From Bifidobacterium callitrichidarum (GTDB lineage Bacteria > Actinomycetota > Actinomycetes > Actinomycetales > Bifidobacteriaceae), in contig NZ_QFFM01000019.1 of assembly GCF_003129905.1 (NCBI RefSeq), forward strand, positions 1 to 57,613: a stretch of 57,613 bases of DNA, given 5' to 3'. The notes below the pieces were generated by a model. That model did not search any database. It saw only the letters and a list, made by a program, of their open reading frames with translations, and was not told the DNA's origin. Made by a program: the position numbers and the translations under genes. The number at the start of each line of letters is the position of its first letter. The first letter of the stretch is position 1. Below, one piece after another: positions 9,448-18,728 of the stretch.

Positions 9448-10332
9448 TCAGATGTTGCCGCGCACGTGCTGGTCGGCCCAGGACTGGGAGTGGGTGAACG
9501 TGGCCGGATCGGCGCTCACGTTGGCGTGCGGGTCGTCGAGCGCATCGATGGCGGCGAGTTCGGCGTCCGTCAGGTCGAAGGACGCGCTGGCGAGGTTCGC
9601 CTTCATGCGTTCGACATGCTTGGACTTCGGGATGATGATGCGACCTTCCTGCGTGTGCCAGCGCAGCACGACCTGTGCGGGCGTGACGCCGTGGGCCTCG
9701 GCGGCCTTGACGACCGGATCGGATTCGATGTCCTTGCCGTGGCCGAGCGGGCTGTATGCCTCGGCCACGATGCCGTGGGCCTTGCAGAAAGCGAGGTTGC
9801 CAGGCTGGTTGTAGCGCGGATGAACCTCGATCTGGTTGACCGCAGGAGTCTCACCGGAGTCCTCGATGATGCCGCGTAGATGTTCGGGCAGGAAGTTGCT
9901 CACGCCGGGCACGCGGATGGCGCCTTCATCGCGCAGTTTGAGCAGCGCGCGCCAGGTTTCCTTGTAGAAGCCGGCGGCGGAGAACGGCCAGTGGATGAGG
10001 TACATGTCGATGACGTCCACCTTGAGCTTCCTGCGGGACTCCTCGAAGGCCACCATGGCGGAGTCGTAGCCCTGATCGCAGTTGCGCAGCTTGGTGGTCA
10101 CCCACACCTTGCCGGCCATGCCGGTGGCCTTGAGCGCGTCGCCCACCTGCTCCTCGTTGTAGTAGGCGGCCGCGGTGTCGATGTGGCGGTAGCCGATCTC
10201 CAGTGCCTCCTCGACGGCTCGCTGCGTATCCTCCGGGGGAATCTGGAACGTGCCAAAGCCAATCTGCGGAATCACCGAATGCGCCTTGTCGTTCAACGTC
10301 AGTTCGGGGGAAACCAGTTGCTGCTCGCTCAT
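9448..10332 (-). CDS. Aldo/keto reductase (2,5-diketo-D-gluconate reductase-like)
   Basis: 294-residue NADPH-dependent oxidoreductase of the AKR superfamily. Family signatures: YRHIDTAAAYYNEEQVGDAL (catalytic Asp and Tyr), VWVTTKL (catalytic Lys), MYLIHWP (catalytic His), and the C-terminal IIIPKSKHVERMKANL coenzyme-binding motif. The ATG at 10332 has AAAGGA 6 bases upstream; a start at 10350 would leave no ribosome site. The physiological carbonyl substrate cannot be read from sequence. Confidence 0.92.
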   Translation of the reverse strand: MSEQQLVSPELTLNDKAHSVIPQIGFGTFQIPPEDTQRAVEEALEIGYRHIDTAAAYYNEEQVGDALKATGMAGKVWVTTKLRNCDQGYDSAMVAFEESRRKLKVDVIDMYLIHWPFSAAGFYKETWRALLKLRDEGAIRVPGVSNFLPEHLRGIIEDSGETPAVNQIEVHPRYNQPGNLAFCKAHGIVAEAYSPLGHGKDIESDPVVKAAEAHGVTPAQVVLRWHTQEGRIIIPKSKHVERMKANLASASFDLTDAELAAIDALDDPHANVSADPATFTHSQSWADQHVRGNI

Positions 10333-10450
10333 GACGATCCTTTCGTTCATGGAAAACGAATGTTCGCCTTCATGCTACTCCCGGAACGAGGGAAGGTCAC
10401 TGGTCGATTGGAATATCAATGTGAAGCATTGCATGAAATCCTGCAGAACT

Positions 10451-10594
10451 ACCCCTCAGTCGCCTATGGCGACAGCTCGTCCTGCAATTTAGGACGAACT
10501 TCGTTCGCGTTTTGTTGGCTCGACTGTCGTCTCGCACATCGCCTACAAACAGCTCCGCTGTTTGCTTCACGGCAATGTCCCGACAAGGGGAGCC
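10451..10594 (-). repeat. Composite dispersed repeat with a 78-bp inner element
   Basis: The outer parts match the dispersed repeat: CCCCTCAGTCGCC-TAT-GGCGACAGCTC at 10452-10478 and CGACAAGGGGAGCC ending at 10594. Between them is extra sequence, including TCGTCCT/AGGACGA and GAAC/GTTC hairpins and a 78-bp unit (10517-10594). That unit recurs inverted at 57537-57613 with about four differences. It lies just after the DUF4186 gene. Confidence 0.8.
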
Positions 10595-10618
10595 GAGAAA
10601 AGAATCACGACGATTCGT

Positions 10619-11011
10619 TTAGCGGACGGGATGGTTGACAAGGTCGCGTTCAATCCATGCCATCACGAGGTCCGCGAGACGGTTCACCTCATCATCGGTC
10701 AGCTCACGGCCTTTGGGGATGTGATGCCATTTTTCGATGCAGCCGCGGCAGCAGGTGGCGGTGGCGTGTTGGGCGGTGAAGACCGGATGTCCGCGCCACG
10801 GGGTCTGGCGACCGTCGTTCTTCGGTTCGGCGGCGCCGACCCGGTCATGCAGCATCTCGTGCGCGTGGCGGTCGATGGTCGCCTTGCCTTTGGCCCGGGC
10901 GTACGCGCGGTCCTTGTCCGCAAGTTGGAATTTGGCGCGGAATTGCGAATGGGAGAGTCGTTCCAGCGTCTCCGCTATCCAGCGTTGCTCGTCTTCTGCT
11001 GTGTTGGTCAC
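10619..11011 (-). CDS. DUF4186 family protein
   Basis: 130-residue protein matching the DUF4186 family pattern (LERLSHSQFRAKFQL, DRHAHEMLHDRVG, CCRGCIEKWHHIPKGREL). Cysteine and histidine placement (HATATCCRGCIEKWHH) suggests a metal site, but no function is established. It begins with GTG at 11011 with no obvious ribosome-binding site. It stands alone between dnaE and the aldo/keto reductase gene, with dispersed repeats on both sides. Confidence 0.85.
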   Translation of the reverse strand: MTNTAEDEQRWIAETLERLSHSQFRAKFQLADKDRAYARAKGKATIDRHAHEMLHDRVGAAEPKNDGRQTPWRGHPVFTAQHATATCCRGCIEKWHHIPKGRELTDDEVNRLADLVMAWIERDLVNHPVR

Positions 11012-11050
11012 GGTTCGATATGGTAGTAGCGATGGATCCTCCCCAAGCCA

Positions 11051-11099
11051 GGCTCCCCTCAGTCAGCTTCGCTGACAGCTCCCCTCAGAGAGGGGAGCC
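11051..11099 (-). repeat. Dispersed double-hairpin repeat after dnaE
   Basis: A complete copy whose second hairpin is the perfect GTCAGC-TTC-GCTGAC stem (11062-11076) and whose first hairpin is AGCTCCCCT paired with AGGGGAGC. On the minus strand it reads from the end of dnaE (stop at 11151) in the same sense as other copies relative to their upstream genes. Confidence 0.9.
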
Positions 11100-11150
11100 G
11101 GAACAACGCCGCAATCTCCGGGAGGCCACAATCTCCGGGAAATGAACGGC

Positions 11151-14100
11151 TCAGGCAGCAGGCAGGCAGCTGGGGCCGAAGAGGATCTTGATTTCGGCGA
11201 ACAGGGAGGTGTCGCGCTTGACGCGGAACCGGTCGCCGAAGGTGAGGACTTGTGCGTTGCCCTTCTCGTCCATCACCGCGAGATGCACCTCGCAGTAGCC
11301 GGGGTGGTTGGAAAGCACCTGTCCGAGCTCCATCATGCGGCGACGGTCGAGCGCCACCGACGGCAGCGTGATGACCAGCGGACGCTCGTCCTCGGCTTCC
11401 AGCGTGGGCACCTGCATCTCCGTGGCCCGGAGGGAGACGGTCTCGTCACGCAGTTCCACCTGGCCGCGGATTTGTACCACGGAATCAAGCGCGAGTTCGG
11501 CGGCTGCCGCCTCGTACACCTTGCCGAAGAACATGCATTGGATGCTGCTTTCCATGTCCTCGATGGTGACGATGGCCCATGGGTTGCCTTTCTTGGAGAC
11601 GCGCCGGTCCACACCGGTCACGAGGCCGGCCAAGGTGACCTGTTGGCCTTCGGGCATGGTCTTGGCCCGGTCGATGAGGTGCGCGATGGACATTTCGCGC
11701 AATGACGCGAGCACGGACTGCATGCCGGACAACGGATGATCGGACACGTACAGGCCGAGCATCTCGCGTTCGAAGTTGAGTTTGGTCTTCTTGTCCCATT
11801 CCTCGATGTCCGGCACGCTGACGGAGGCGTCGCCCATGGCCTCGGCTCCCCCGTCCTCGTCATCGGAGAACAGGTCGAACTGGCCTTCAGCCTGCTTGCG
11901 TTTGAGGCTGACGACCGAGTCGATGGCGGCCTCGTGCACGGTGAACAGGGCGCGGCGGTTCGGGTCGATGGAGTCGAACGCACCGGCCTTGATCAGGGAT
12001 TCCACCAGACGTTTGTTCAACGCGGTCAGCGGCACGCGACGGATGAAGTCCATGAAGTTCACGAACTTGCCGCGCGGGCCCTCGCGCTCGGCGATGATAT
12101 CCTGCACGGCCTTGGCGCCCACGTTACGGATCGCGCCCAGGCCGAAGCGCACCACGTCGCCGACGGCGGAGTACTCGTACACGGATTCGTTGACGTCCGG
12201 GGAGAGCACCTGGATGCCCATGCGGCGCGCCTCACCCAGGTAGAGCGCGGTCTTGTCCTTGTTGGTGGCCGCGCCCTGCAGCAGGGCCGCCATGAACTCG
12301 ACCGGATAGTGGGTCTTCAAGTACGCGGTCCAGTAGGAGATGAGCCCGTAGGCGGCGGAATGCGCCTTGTTGAAGGCGTAGCCGGAGAACGGCACCAGGA
12401 TGTCCCACACGGCGGTGGCGGCCTCCTCGGAGTAGCCATGCTCCTTCATGCCCGCGAAGAACGGGACCTTCTCCTTGGCCAGCACCTCGGGCTTCTTCTT
12501 ACCCATGGCTCGACGCAGCACGTCTGCCTTGCCCAACGAATAGCCGGCCAGGATTCGCGCGGCGGACTGCACCTGCTCCTGGTAGATGATCAGGCCGTAC
12601 GTCTCGTCGAGCACCTGCTTCAACGGTTCCTCGAGCTCGGGGTGGATCGGCGTAATCTTCTGCAACCCGTTCTTGCGCTTGGCGTAGTTGGTGTGCGAGT
12701 CCATCGACATCGGGCCCGGACGGTACAGGGCGATCAGTGCGGAGATATCGTTGAAGTTATCGGGCTTCAACGTCTTGAGCAGCGCGCGCATGCCGTCGGA
12801 ATCGAGCTGGAACACGCCCAGGGTGTCGCCACGGGACAGCAGCTCGTAGGTCGGCTTGTCGTCCAGCGGAATCTTGGTGTAGTCGATGGCGGGCTTGCCG
12901 TTCGCCTCGATGTTCCTGAGCGTGTCATGGATGGTCGTCAAGTTGGACAGGCCCAGGAAGTCCATCTTCACCAGGCCCAGCGTCTCGCACGTATGGTACT
13001 CGAACGTCGTGGTGATCGTGCCGTCGGTACGCTCCAACAAAGGGCTCGTGTCCGTGATGGGCGCGCTACCCATGATCGTGGCGCAGGCATGCACACCCGT
13101 CTGGCGGATCAGGCCCTCGATGCCCTTGGCCTCGTCGGTGATGCGCCGCGCGTCCGGATCGGACTCGTACATCTCACGGAACTCACGCGCCTCGGCGTAT
13201 CGTTTCGCGGTCGGGTCGAAGATGTCGTGCAGGCTGATGTCCTTGCCGCCCGTGGCCGCCGGGGGCAGGGCCTTGGTGACCTTCTCGCCTACGGAGAACT
13301 CGTAGCCCATGATGCGCGCGGAGTCCTTCAACGCCTGCTTGGTCTTGATCGTGCCGTAAATCACGCACTGCGCGACCTTGTCCGTGCCGTACTTCTCGCC
13401 GCAGTACTCGATCACCCGGCCACGGCCCTCCGGATCGAAATCCACATCGATATCCGGCAAGGAGACGCGCTCCGGGTTCAAAAACCTCTCGAAGATCAGA
13501 CCATGCTTCAACGGATCCAACTCCGTGATGCCCATCGCGTACGCGACCATCGCGCCTGCGGCCGAGCCACGGCCAGGACCCACCATGATCCCATGGTCCT
13601 TGGCCCACTGGATGTAATCCGCGACCACCAGGAAGTAGCCGCAGAACTGCATCTGGCAGATCACGCCGCACTCGTAATCCGCCTGCTTCAACACCTCCAG
13701 GGGCGGATGCCCGTCATATCGCTTCTCCAGGCCCTCCTCGACCTTCTTCAAAAACAGGCTCGTCTCATCCCACCCGTCCGGGCAGGGGAACTTCGGCATG
13801 AACGCCCCGTCCTCGTGATCGTCGAACATCACGTTGCAACGCTCCGCGATCCGCAGCGTGTTGTCGCACGCCTCGGGAAGCTCACGGAACAGGTCGCGCA
13901 TCTCGTCCGCGGTCTTGATGAAATAGCCCGTGCCGTCGAACTTGAACCGGTCCGGATCATCCAGGCGGGAACCCGAGTTGATGCACAGCATCGCATCCTG
14001 CGCGCCAGCATCCTCCGCATGCACGTAATGCGAATCATTCGTCGCCAACAGGGGCGCGTTCAATCGTTTGGCGATGTCCAGCAAATCCTTCGTGACCTGG

Positions 14101-14705
14101 GTCTCGATCTTGAGGCCATGGTCCATGAGCTCGATGAAGAAGTTGTCTCTGCCGAAGATGTCCTGGAACTCGCCCGCCGCACGCAGCGCCTCATCGAACT
14201 GGCCCAGACGCAAGCGGGTCTGGATGATCCCCGACGGGCAACCCGACGACGCGATCACACCCTTCGAATAGGTGGCAAGCACCTCCTTATCCATACGCGG
14301 GTAACGCATGACACGGCCCTCGAGATTGGCCACGGAGGACGCCTTGATGAGATTGACCAGTCCCTCATCGTTCTCCGCCCACATGGTCATGTGGGTGATC
14401 AGACCGCCGCCGGAGACGTCGTCACGTCGCTGCGCTTCGGTGCCCCAGTGCACGCGGGACTTATCCTGTCGCGCGGTTTCCGGGGTCACATAGGCTTCGA
14501 TGCCGATGATGGGTTTGACGCCGTTGGCCACGCAGTTGGTGTACATCTCGTACGCGCCGTGCATGTTACCGTGGTCGGTGATGCCGATGGCAGGCATGCC
14601 CAGTTCCGCCGCACGCTTGGCCAGCGCCGGAATCTTCGAGGCGCCGTCCAGCAGCGAGTAGTGCGTGTGGTTGTGCAGATGTACGAAGTTTCCGGTTTCA
14701 GCCAT
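11151..14705 (-). CDS. dnaE: DNA polymerase III subunit alpha
   Basis: Replicative polymerase catalytic subunit, about 1184 residues. The PHP domain opens the protein (FVHLHNHTHYSLLDGASKIP) and the C-family active-site aspartates sit in LPDIDVDFDPEGRGRVIEYC. Helix-hairpin-helix and OB-fold regions follow (IQVLSPDVNES; VTLAGLVTGVDRRVSKKGNP). The ATG at 14705 has GGTGGA at normal spacing; the upstream ATG at 14717 sits directly on AAGGT, leaving too little space. It lies downstream of rluA and lspA, as in other actinobacteria. Confidence 0.96.
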   Translation of the reverse strand: MAETGNFVHLHNHTHYSLLDGASKIPALAKRAAELGMPAIGITDHGNMHGAYEMYTNCVANGVKPIIGIEAYVTPETARQDKSRVHWGTEAQRRDDVSGGGLITHMTMWAENDEGLVNLIKASSVANLEGRVMRYPRMDKEVLATYSKGVIASSGCPSGIIQTRLRLGQFDEALRAAGEFQDIFGRDNFFIELMDHGLKIETQVTKDLLDIAKRLNAPLLATNDSHYVHAEDAGAQDAMLCINSGSRLDDPDRFKFDGTGYFIKTADEMRDLFRELPEACDNTLRIAERCNVMFDDHEDGAFMPKFPCPDGWDETSLFLKKVEEGLEKRYDGHPPLEVLKQADYECGVICQMQFCGYFLVVADYIQWAKDHGIMVGPGRGSAAGAMVAYAMGITELDPLKHGLIFERFLNPERVSLPDIDVDFDPEGRGRVIEYCGEKYGTDKVAQCVIYGTIKTKQALKDSARIMGYEFSVGEKVTKALPPAATGGKDISLHDIFDPTAKRYAEAREFREMYESDPDARRITDEAKGIEGLIRQTGVHACATIMGSAPITDTSPLLERTDGTITTTFEYHTCETLGLVKMDFLGLSNLTTIHDTLRNIEANGKPAIDYTKIPLDDKPTYELLSRGDTLGVFQLDSDGMRALLKTLKPDNFNDISALIALYRPGPMSMDSHTNYAKRKNGLQKITPIHPELEEPLKQVLDETYGLIIYQEQVQSAARILAGYSLGKADVLRRAMGKKKPEVLAKEKVPFFAGMKEHGYSEEAATAVWDILVPFSGYAFNKAHSAAYGLISYWTAYLKTHYPVEFMAALLQGAATNKDKTALYLGEARRMGIQVLSPDVNESVYEYSAVGDVVRFGLGAIRNVGAKAVQDIIAEREGPRGKFVNFMDFIRRVPLTALNKRLVESLIKAGAFDSIDPNRRALFTVHEAAIDSVVSLKRKQAEGQFDLFSDDEDGGAEAMGDASVSVPDIEEWDKKTKLNFEREMLGLYVSDHPLSGMQSVLASLREMSIAHLIDRAKTMPEGQQVTLAGLVTGVDRRVSKKGNPWAIVTIEDMESSIQCMFFGKVYEAAAAELALDSVVQIRGQVELRDETVSLRATEMQVPTLEAEDERPLVITLPSVALDRRRMMELGQVLSNHPGYCEVHLAVMDEKGNAQVLTFGDRFRVKRDTSLFAEIKILFGPSCLPAA

Positions 14706-14738
14706 GCGTTCCACCATACCTTGTGGTCTTGGCAGCGC

Positions 14739-15728
14739 TTAGTCGACCAGAATCGTTTCATCCAAAGCGGAGACGGATATGTCGGGATCGGTCGGGGCGA
14801 CGTCGGCCTCGGCGTGGCGGGCTCGCATGGTGGCGAGGGCCTGGGCGAGGTCGGCCGGGTAGTGGGATTCCACGGTGGTCCACACGCGGGTGCGGGGGTG
14901 TCGGAATTCGAGTTTCATGGCGTGCAGCCACTGGCGGTCGAGACCAAGTGCCTCGGAAAGCACCGGATTGGCGCCATACATCGGGTCGCCGCACAGGGGA
15001 TGCCCGATGGATGAGAAATGCACGCGGATCTGATGCGTGCGGCCGGTCTCCAGGTTCACGGAGACAAGCGTGGCCTCGTGGCCGAATCGCTCCAGAACGT
15101 CCCAATGGGTCACGGCGGGCTTGCCGGCCGGGGTCACGCAGAATCGAAAATCGGAGACCTTGGCGCGGCCGATGGGCGCTTCGATGGTGGCCTTGTCCTG
15201 CTTCAATGAGCCCTGCACGAGCGCGTGGTAGGTCTTTTTGACCTCATGTTCGGCGAACTGCCGGCGCATCTCGGTGTATGCCAGATCGGATTTGCATACA
15301 AGCATGAGACCGGACGTGCCCACGTCAAGGCGGGAGACGATGCCTTCGCGTCCGGCGGCGCCGTAGGAGGTGATATGCACGCCGCGATCGCGCAGCGAGC
15401 CCAACACGGTGGGACCGGTCCAGCCGACGGATGCATGGGCGGCGACACCGACCGGCTTGTCCACCACGACGATGTCGTCGTCCTCGTAGACCACGGCCAT
15501 GTCGTTGGCGATGGGTTCGGGTTCGGAGTGTTCCTCGACAAGATCGAATTCGACGGTCTCCCCCGCCGCCAAGGTGCTGGACCGGGCGACGTCACGGCCT
15601 AATACGCGAGCCTGGCCGGAATCGATGAGATCGGCGGCCTTGGACCGGGAAATGCCGAGCATCTTGGCCACGGCGACATCGAAACGCTTGCCCACGAGGG
15701 CATCGGGGGCGGGAACCATGCGACTCAT
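14739..15728 (-). CDS. RluA/RluD-family 23S rRNA pseudouridine synthase
   Basis: 329 residues. An S4 RNA-binding domain (RFDVAVAKMLGISRSKAADL) is followed by the catalytic core with the nucleophilic Asp in SRLDVGTSGLML and the TGRTHQIRVHFSSIGHPLCG motif of the RluA family. It converts uridines to pseudouridine in rRNA; RluD-type specificity is inferred from the lspA-adjacent position. The start overlaps the lspA stop by four bases (ATGA). Confidence 0.93.
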   Translation of the reverse strand: MSRMVPAPDALVGKRFDVAVAKMLGISRSKAADLIDSGQARVLGRDVARSSTLAAGETVEFDLVEEHSEPEPIANDMAVVYEDDDIVVVDKPVGVAAHASVGWTGPTVLGSLRDRGVHITSYGAAGREGIVSRLDVGTSGLMLVCKSDLAYTEMRRQFAEHEVKKTYHALVQGSLKQDKATIEAPIGRAKVSDFRFCVTPAGKPAVTHWDVLERFGHEATLVSVNLETGRTHQIRVHFSSIGHPLCGDPMYGANPVLSEALGLDRQWLHAMKLEFRHPRTRVWTTVESHYPADLAQALATMRARHAEADVAPTDPDISVSALDETILVD

Positions 15729-16261
15729 TGCTGGGCGTCCGCCTCCGGGGTGTCACTGGACGTTTCCAGATCCTTGGAACTGAACGGCTCGCCCTTCAGG
15801 ATGAGCAGCACCAGCACCACGCCGGCGACCACGAGGTAGATATCCGCCACATTGCCCACAGACCAGCCGTAGTTGAGGAAATCCACCACCTTGCCGTTGA
15901 GGAATCCGTCCGCGTACATCACGCGGTCGATGAGGTTGCCGAACGCGCCGGCGAATGCGAAGGACAGCGTGACCGTCCATTTCATGGATACGGTACGCAC
16001 GCCGAATACCGCCAGCGCCACGCATGCCACGACGGCCAGCAGGCTGATCACCCACGTGGCACCCGATCCCATGCCCAACGATGCACCGGGATTGCGCACG
16101 AGCGTGAGTGACAGCAGTCCGGGGATGATACGGATGGTTTGGCCGGCGGACAGTGCCGCCATGGCCCAGGCCTTGGTGAGCTGATCGACGATCAGCGCGA
16201 CCGCGGCCACACATGCAAAGACGGCCGCGCGGGTGCGCAGCCGTCCCTGTTGGTTCGTCAT
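15725..16261 (-). CDS. lspA: Lipoprotein signal peptidase (signal peptidase II)
   Basis: 178-residue membrane aspartyl protease with four hydrophobic segments. The two catalytic aspartates lie in GNLIDRV and VADIYL, and VRNPGASLG matches the conserved NxGxxxG region. It removes signal peptides from diacylglyceryl-modified prolipoproteins, such as the PotD and NMT1/THI5 binding proteins here. Located 22 bases after wag31 and overlapping rluA. Confidence 0.95.
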   Translation of the reverse strand: MTNQQGRLRTRAAVFACVAAVALIVDQLTKAWAMAALSAGQTIRIIPGLLSLTLVRNPGASLGMGSGATWVISLLAVVACVALAVFGVRTVSMKWTVTLSFAFAGAFGNLIDRVMYADGFLNGKVVDFLNYGWSVGNVADIYLVVAGVVLVLLILKGEPFSSKDLETSSDTPEADAQQ

Positions 16262-16283
16262 ACGACTTGACCCTGCCTATGCC

Positions 16284-17624
16284 TTAGTTGTTCGAGGTCT
16301 GGTCTTCGTAGTTGTTGGACTCGGAGACCTGCGAAACCAGCTGGCCGAGGAACTCGGTGAGGCGGGCGCGGTACTCGGTCTCGAACTGCTTGAGGCTCTG
16401 GATGTTGCCCTCGATGACCTTGGACTGGGCCTGCAGGTTGTCGCGCACCTGCTCGGCGTAGGTGTCCGCGGCGGAGCGGGTCTTCTTGTCGTACTCGGCG
16501 GCGCGGCGCTGGACCTCAGCCTCGTAGTTGTCGGCGTCGGTGTGCTGCGTCTTGGAGTAGTTGTCCGCATCCTGACGGGTCTTGACGGAGTAGGCGTCGG
16601 CCTCGGAGTGCACGTTCTTGGCGTAGTTCTCGGCGTCCGCGTGCGTCTTATCACGGTAGGCGTCGGCCTCGGAGTGCGTGCGGTCGGAATAGGTGTCCGC
16701 CTCGGAACGGGTGCGGGCGGAGTAATCGTCGGCCTCGGCACGGGTGCGATCGGAGTAGTTGTTGGCCTTGGTGACCAGGTCCTCGTACTTGTTCTGGGCG
16801 GCCTCGCCGATCTCGCGGGCCTTGTTCTTGCCCTTCTCGACGTACTGGTCGTGCAGCTGCATGGCCAGGGTGAGCATGGCGGTGGCGCGCTCAGGCTCGG
16901 TGCCCGGCATGGAGGCGGCGCCTGCGATCTTCTGCAGAGAGCCGGTCTCGGTGCTCGGCTCGACCTTGGAAACCTGGCTGCGCAGCTGGTTCTCGCGCTG
17001 CTTGGCCTCTTCGAGCTGACGGGAAAGATCCTGAATCTGGGCGGCCTGCTGCTGGGCCACGGCACCCTGCTGCTGGGCGGCGGCGAGCTTGCGGGACAGC
17101 TCCTCGGCGGAGGCGCGGAACTTGTCGCGCTCCTGCTGGATGGCGGCAATCTGCTGGCCGACGGCCTCCTGGTTGCCGGAGGCCTGGGCGGCCTGGGCGG
17201 TCAGCTGGTCGATCTGGGCGTTGAGCTGGTCGACCTGCCCCTTGAGCTGCTCGTTCTGGGAGGCCAGCGCACGGTTGGATTCCTCGGCTTCGCTGAGCTT
17301 GGTGGCGGCCAGCTGGGCGGCCTGATCGCCGCGGGACTGGGCGTCCTGCTGGGCCTCGGCGGCGGACTTCTTCAGGTTCTCGTTCTCGGCCTGAAGCTGC
17401 TGCACCTGACCGGACAGCTCGGAAATCTTGTTGTTGAGGCTGGTCACGTCCGGACCCAGGGCCTGGGTGGACTGGCCGCCGGCTACCGCCTGACGTCCCA
17501 GAGCTTCGACCGTTTCCGTGACCTGATCAAGGAAGTCGTCAACCTCATCGACGTCATAGCCTTCCTTGAATCGAACGGTCTGGAAGGTATGCTCCCTAAT
17601 ATCCTTCGGCGTCAACAGAGCCAT
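16284..17624 (-). CDS. wag31: DivIVA/Wag31 polar growth and division protein with a hendecad repeat region
   Basis: 446 residues. The N-terminal DivIVA membrane-binding domain is clear (LTPKDIREHTFQTVRFKEGY then DVDEVDDFLDQV). A long Gln/Ala-rich coiled coil spans about 62-220. From Tyr290 to Tyr389 there are ten consecutive 11-residue units starting YSDRTRAEADD, each with a Tyr at position 1, an 11-periodic coiled coil. The protein recruits cell-wall synthesis to poles and septa in actinobacteria. It sits in the conserved order after yggT and before lspA. The length is greater than that of Mycobacterium Wag31, mainly because of the repeats. Confidence 0.93.
   Translation of the reverse strand: MALLTPKDIREHTFQTVRFKEGYDVDEVDDFLDQVTETVEALGRQAVAGGQSTQALGPDVTSLNNKISELSGQVQQLQAENENLKKSAAEAQQDAQSRGDQAAQLAATKLSEAEESNRALASQNEQLKGQVDQLNAQIDQLTAQAAQASGNQEAVGQQIAAIQQERDKFRASAEELSRKLAAAQQQGAVAQQQAAQIQDLSRQLEEAKQRENQLRSQVSKVEPSTETGSLQKIAGAASMPGTEPERATAMLTLAMQLHDQYVEKGKNKAREIGEAAQNKYEDLVTKANNYSDRTRAEADDYSARTRSEADTYSDRTHSEADAYRDKTHADAENYAKNVHSEADAYSVKTRQDADNYSKTQHTDADNYEAEVQRRAAEYDKKTRSAADTYAEQVRDNLQAQSKVIEGNIQSLKQFETEYRARLTEFLGQLVSQVSESNNYEDQTSNN
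16428..16757 (-). repeat. 33-bp periodic coding repeat inside wag31 (ten units)
   Basis: Codons for residues 290-399 repeat every 33 bases, encoding ten 11-residue units with Tyr at residues 290, 301, 312, 323, 334, 345, 356, 367, 378 and 389. The units diverge enough at the DNA level that slippage-type expansion looks old. Confidence 0.85.
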
Positions 17625-17771
17625 AAATCTTGCACCTCGCTTTGGGGCAGTGCCCTCGCTTACGTTGGTATCATCACGATGCTATCACGACCCCATCGTT
17701 TCATGGCAAGTAACGCGGTTTTATGGCGGATAAAGTTCGCAAACCGTGTTGCGGCGCCGGCCGCCGCGAGG

Positions 17772-18074
17772 TCAGAAGATGATCATGATCACGGATTCGA
17801 GGGCGACGAGCAGGAAGTACAGGACGATGAAGCTGATGTCCAGGTACATGCCGCCGAGAGGCAGCGGCCGGATGTACTGGCGCAGCCATCGAAGCGGCGG
17901 CTCGGTGACGGTGTACACGGCATTGATGAGCTGAGCCACCACGCCACGCGGGTACCAGTTGCGGGCGAGCAATGAGACCCAGTCGAGGATCATGCGGATG
18001 AACAGGACTGTGATGTAGGCGTTGATCAGCCATGCGAGGATGCGGCCGATCATGGCGAAAGTCAGGGATAACAT
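17772..18074 (-). CDS. YggT family membrane protein
   Basis: 100-residue integral membrane protein with two hydrophobic blocks (IGRILAWLINAYITVLFIRM; ISFIVLYFLLVALESVIMII) separated by the conserved TEPPLRWLRQYIRPLPLGG loop. YggT genes sit between sepF and divIVA in many Gram-positives, and a role in envelope or septum organisation is assumed from context only. The short GC-rich palindrome at 17752-17768 downstream has no U tract. Confidence 0.88.
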   Translation of the reverse strand: MLSLTFAMIGRILAWLINAYITVLFIRMILDWVSLLARNWYPRGVVAQLINAVYTVTEPPLRWLRQYIRPLPLGGMYLDISFIVLYFLLVALESVIMIIF

Positions 18075-18126
18075 GCTGCCAGCCTAACAAGCGGCGGTGA
18101 AATGTTCGCTGGTGGCCGGATATGCG

Positions 18127-18154
18127 AAAGCCGACTCCCTGCTGGAAGTCGGCT
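18127..18154 (-). terminator. Probable terminator after sepF
   Basis: AGCCGACT (18129-18136) pairs with AGTCGGCT (18147-18154), followed on the minus strand by three Ts. It lies 73 bases after the sepF stop and before yggT, which starts at 18074. The U tract is short, so termination may be partial. Confidence 0.45.
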
Positions 18155-18226
18155 GGAAAGATGATGGGAGAACGATTGTCCGATTATCGGCGAACCATGT
18201 TCGGATCCACTCCCCTCAAGATGGGA

Positions 18227-18703
18227 CTAATCCGCGAACAGGTCGTGGGCGGATGCGGGGGCGGTGGGCTCCTCGACCTTGATGTTCACCTGGGCGGGGC
18301 TCAGAAGGAACACACGCGGGGTGACGCGCTCCAGGGATCCGCGCACGCCAAACACCACGCCTGCGGAGAAGTCCACGATGCGGTACGCCACGGCCTCGGA
18401 CACACCGGTCAGGTTGAGCACCACCGGCACGCCGTCGCGCAGGGCGCGGCCCACGAGCTGGGCGTCCTCGTAGGACTTCGGGTGGATGGTGGTGATGCGG
18501 TTGACGCGGCCGACCGGGAACTGCTTGGTCGAGGACGACGTGGTGGTCGTGGCCGCCGGCATCGGGGTCACCGTGTGGTCGGAGTCGAACGTGGGCTTGG
18601 GGGCCGGCTGGACCGGTTCCTCCTCCTCGATGTAGTCGTCATCGTCATCCACCACGTCGCTCATGCCGAGGTAGGACATAGCGTTCTTCATGAACCCTGC
18701 CAT
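18227..18703 (-). CDS. sepF: Cell division protein SepF
   Basis: 158 residues. It has an N-terminal amphipathic membrane anchor (MAGFMKNAMSYLGMSDV), an acidic linker and a C-terminal SepF domain (ITTIHPKSYEDAQLVGRALR; VPVVLNLTGVSEAVAYRIVD). SepF ties FtsZ to the membrane in actinobacteria that lack FtsA/ZipA. It starts 25 bases after the ftsZ stop. The ylmD/ylmE (yfiH/yggS) genes that commonly separate ftsZ and sepF are absent here. Confidence 0.95.
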   Translation of the reverse strand: MAGFMKNAMSYLGMSDVVDDDDDYIEEEEPVQPAPKPTFDSDHTVTPMPAATTTTSSSTKQFPVGRVNRITTIHPKSYEDAQLVGRALRDGVPVVLNLTGVSEAVAYRIVDFSAGVVFGVRGSLERVTPRVFLLSPAQVNIKVEEPTAPASAHDLFAD

Positions 18704-18728
18704 GGTTCGATCCTTTCAGCGGTCAGCT

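Noticed and set aside
7322..9814. 830-codon plus-strand frame across ohyA and the aldo/keto reductase gene
   Set aside because: Antisense shadow of two well-supported minus-strand genes; no homology-like segments and it crosses the ohyA promoter.
11736..15014. 1092-codon open frame on the plus strand opposite dnaE
   Set aside because: It mirrors dnaE (PHP, DIDVDFD motifs on the minus strand). Its translation is rich in Arg/His/Val/Gly with no domain; high GC produces long antisense frames.
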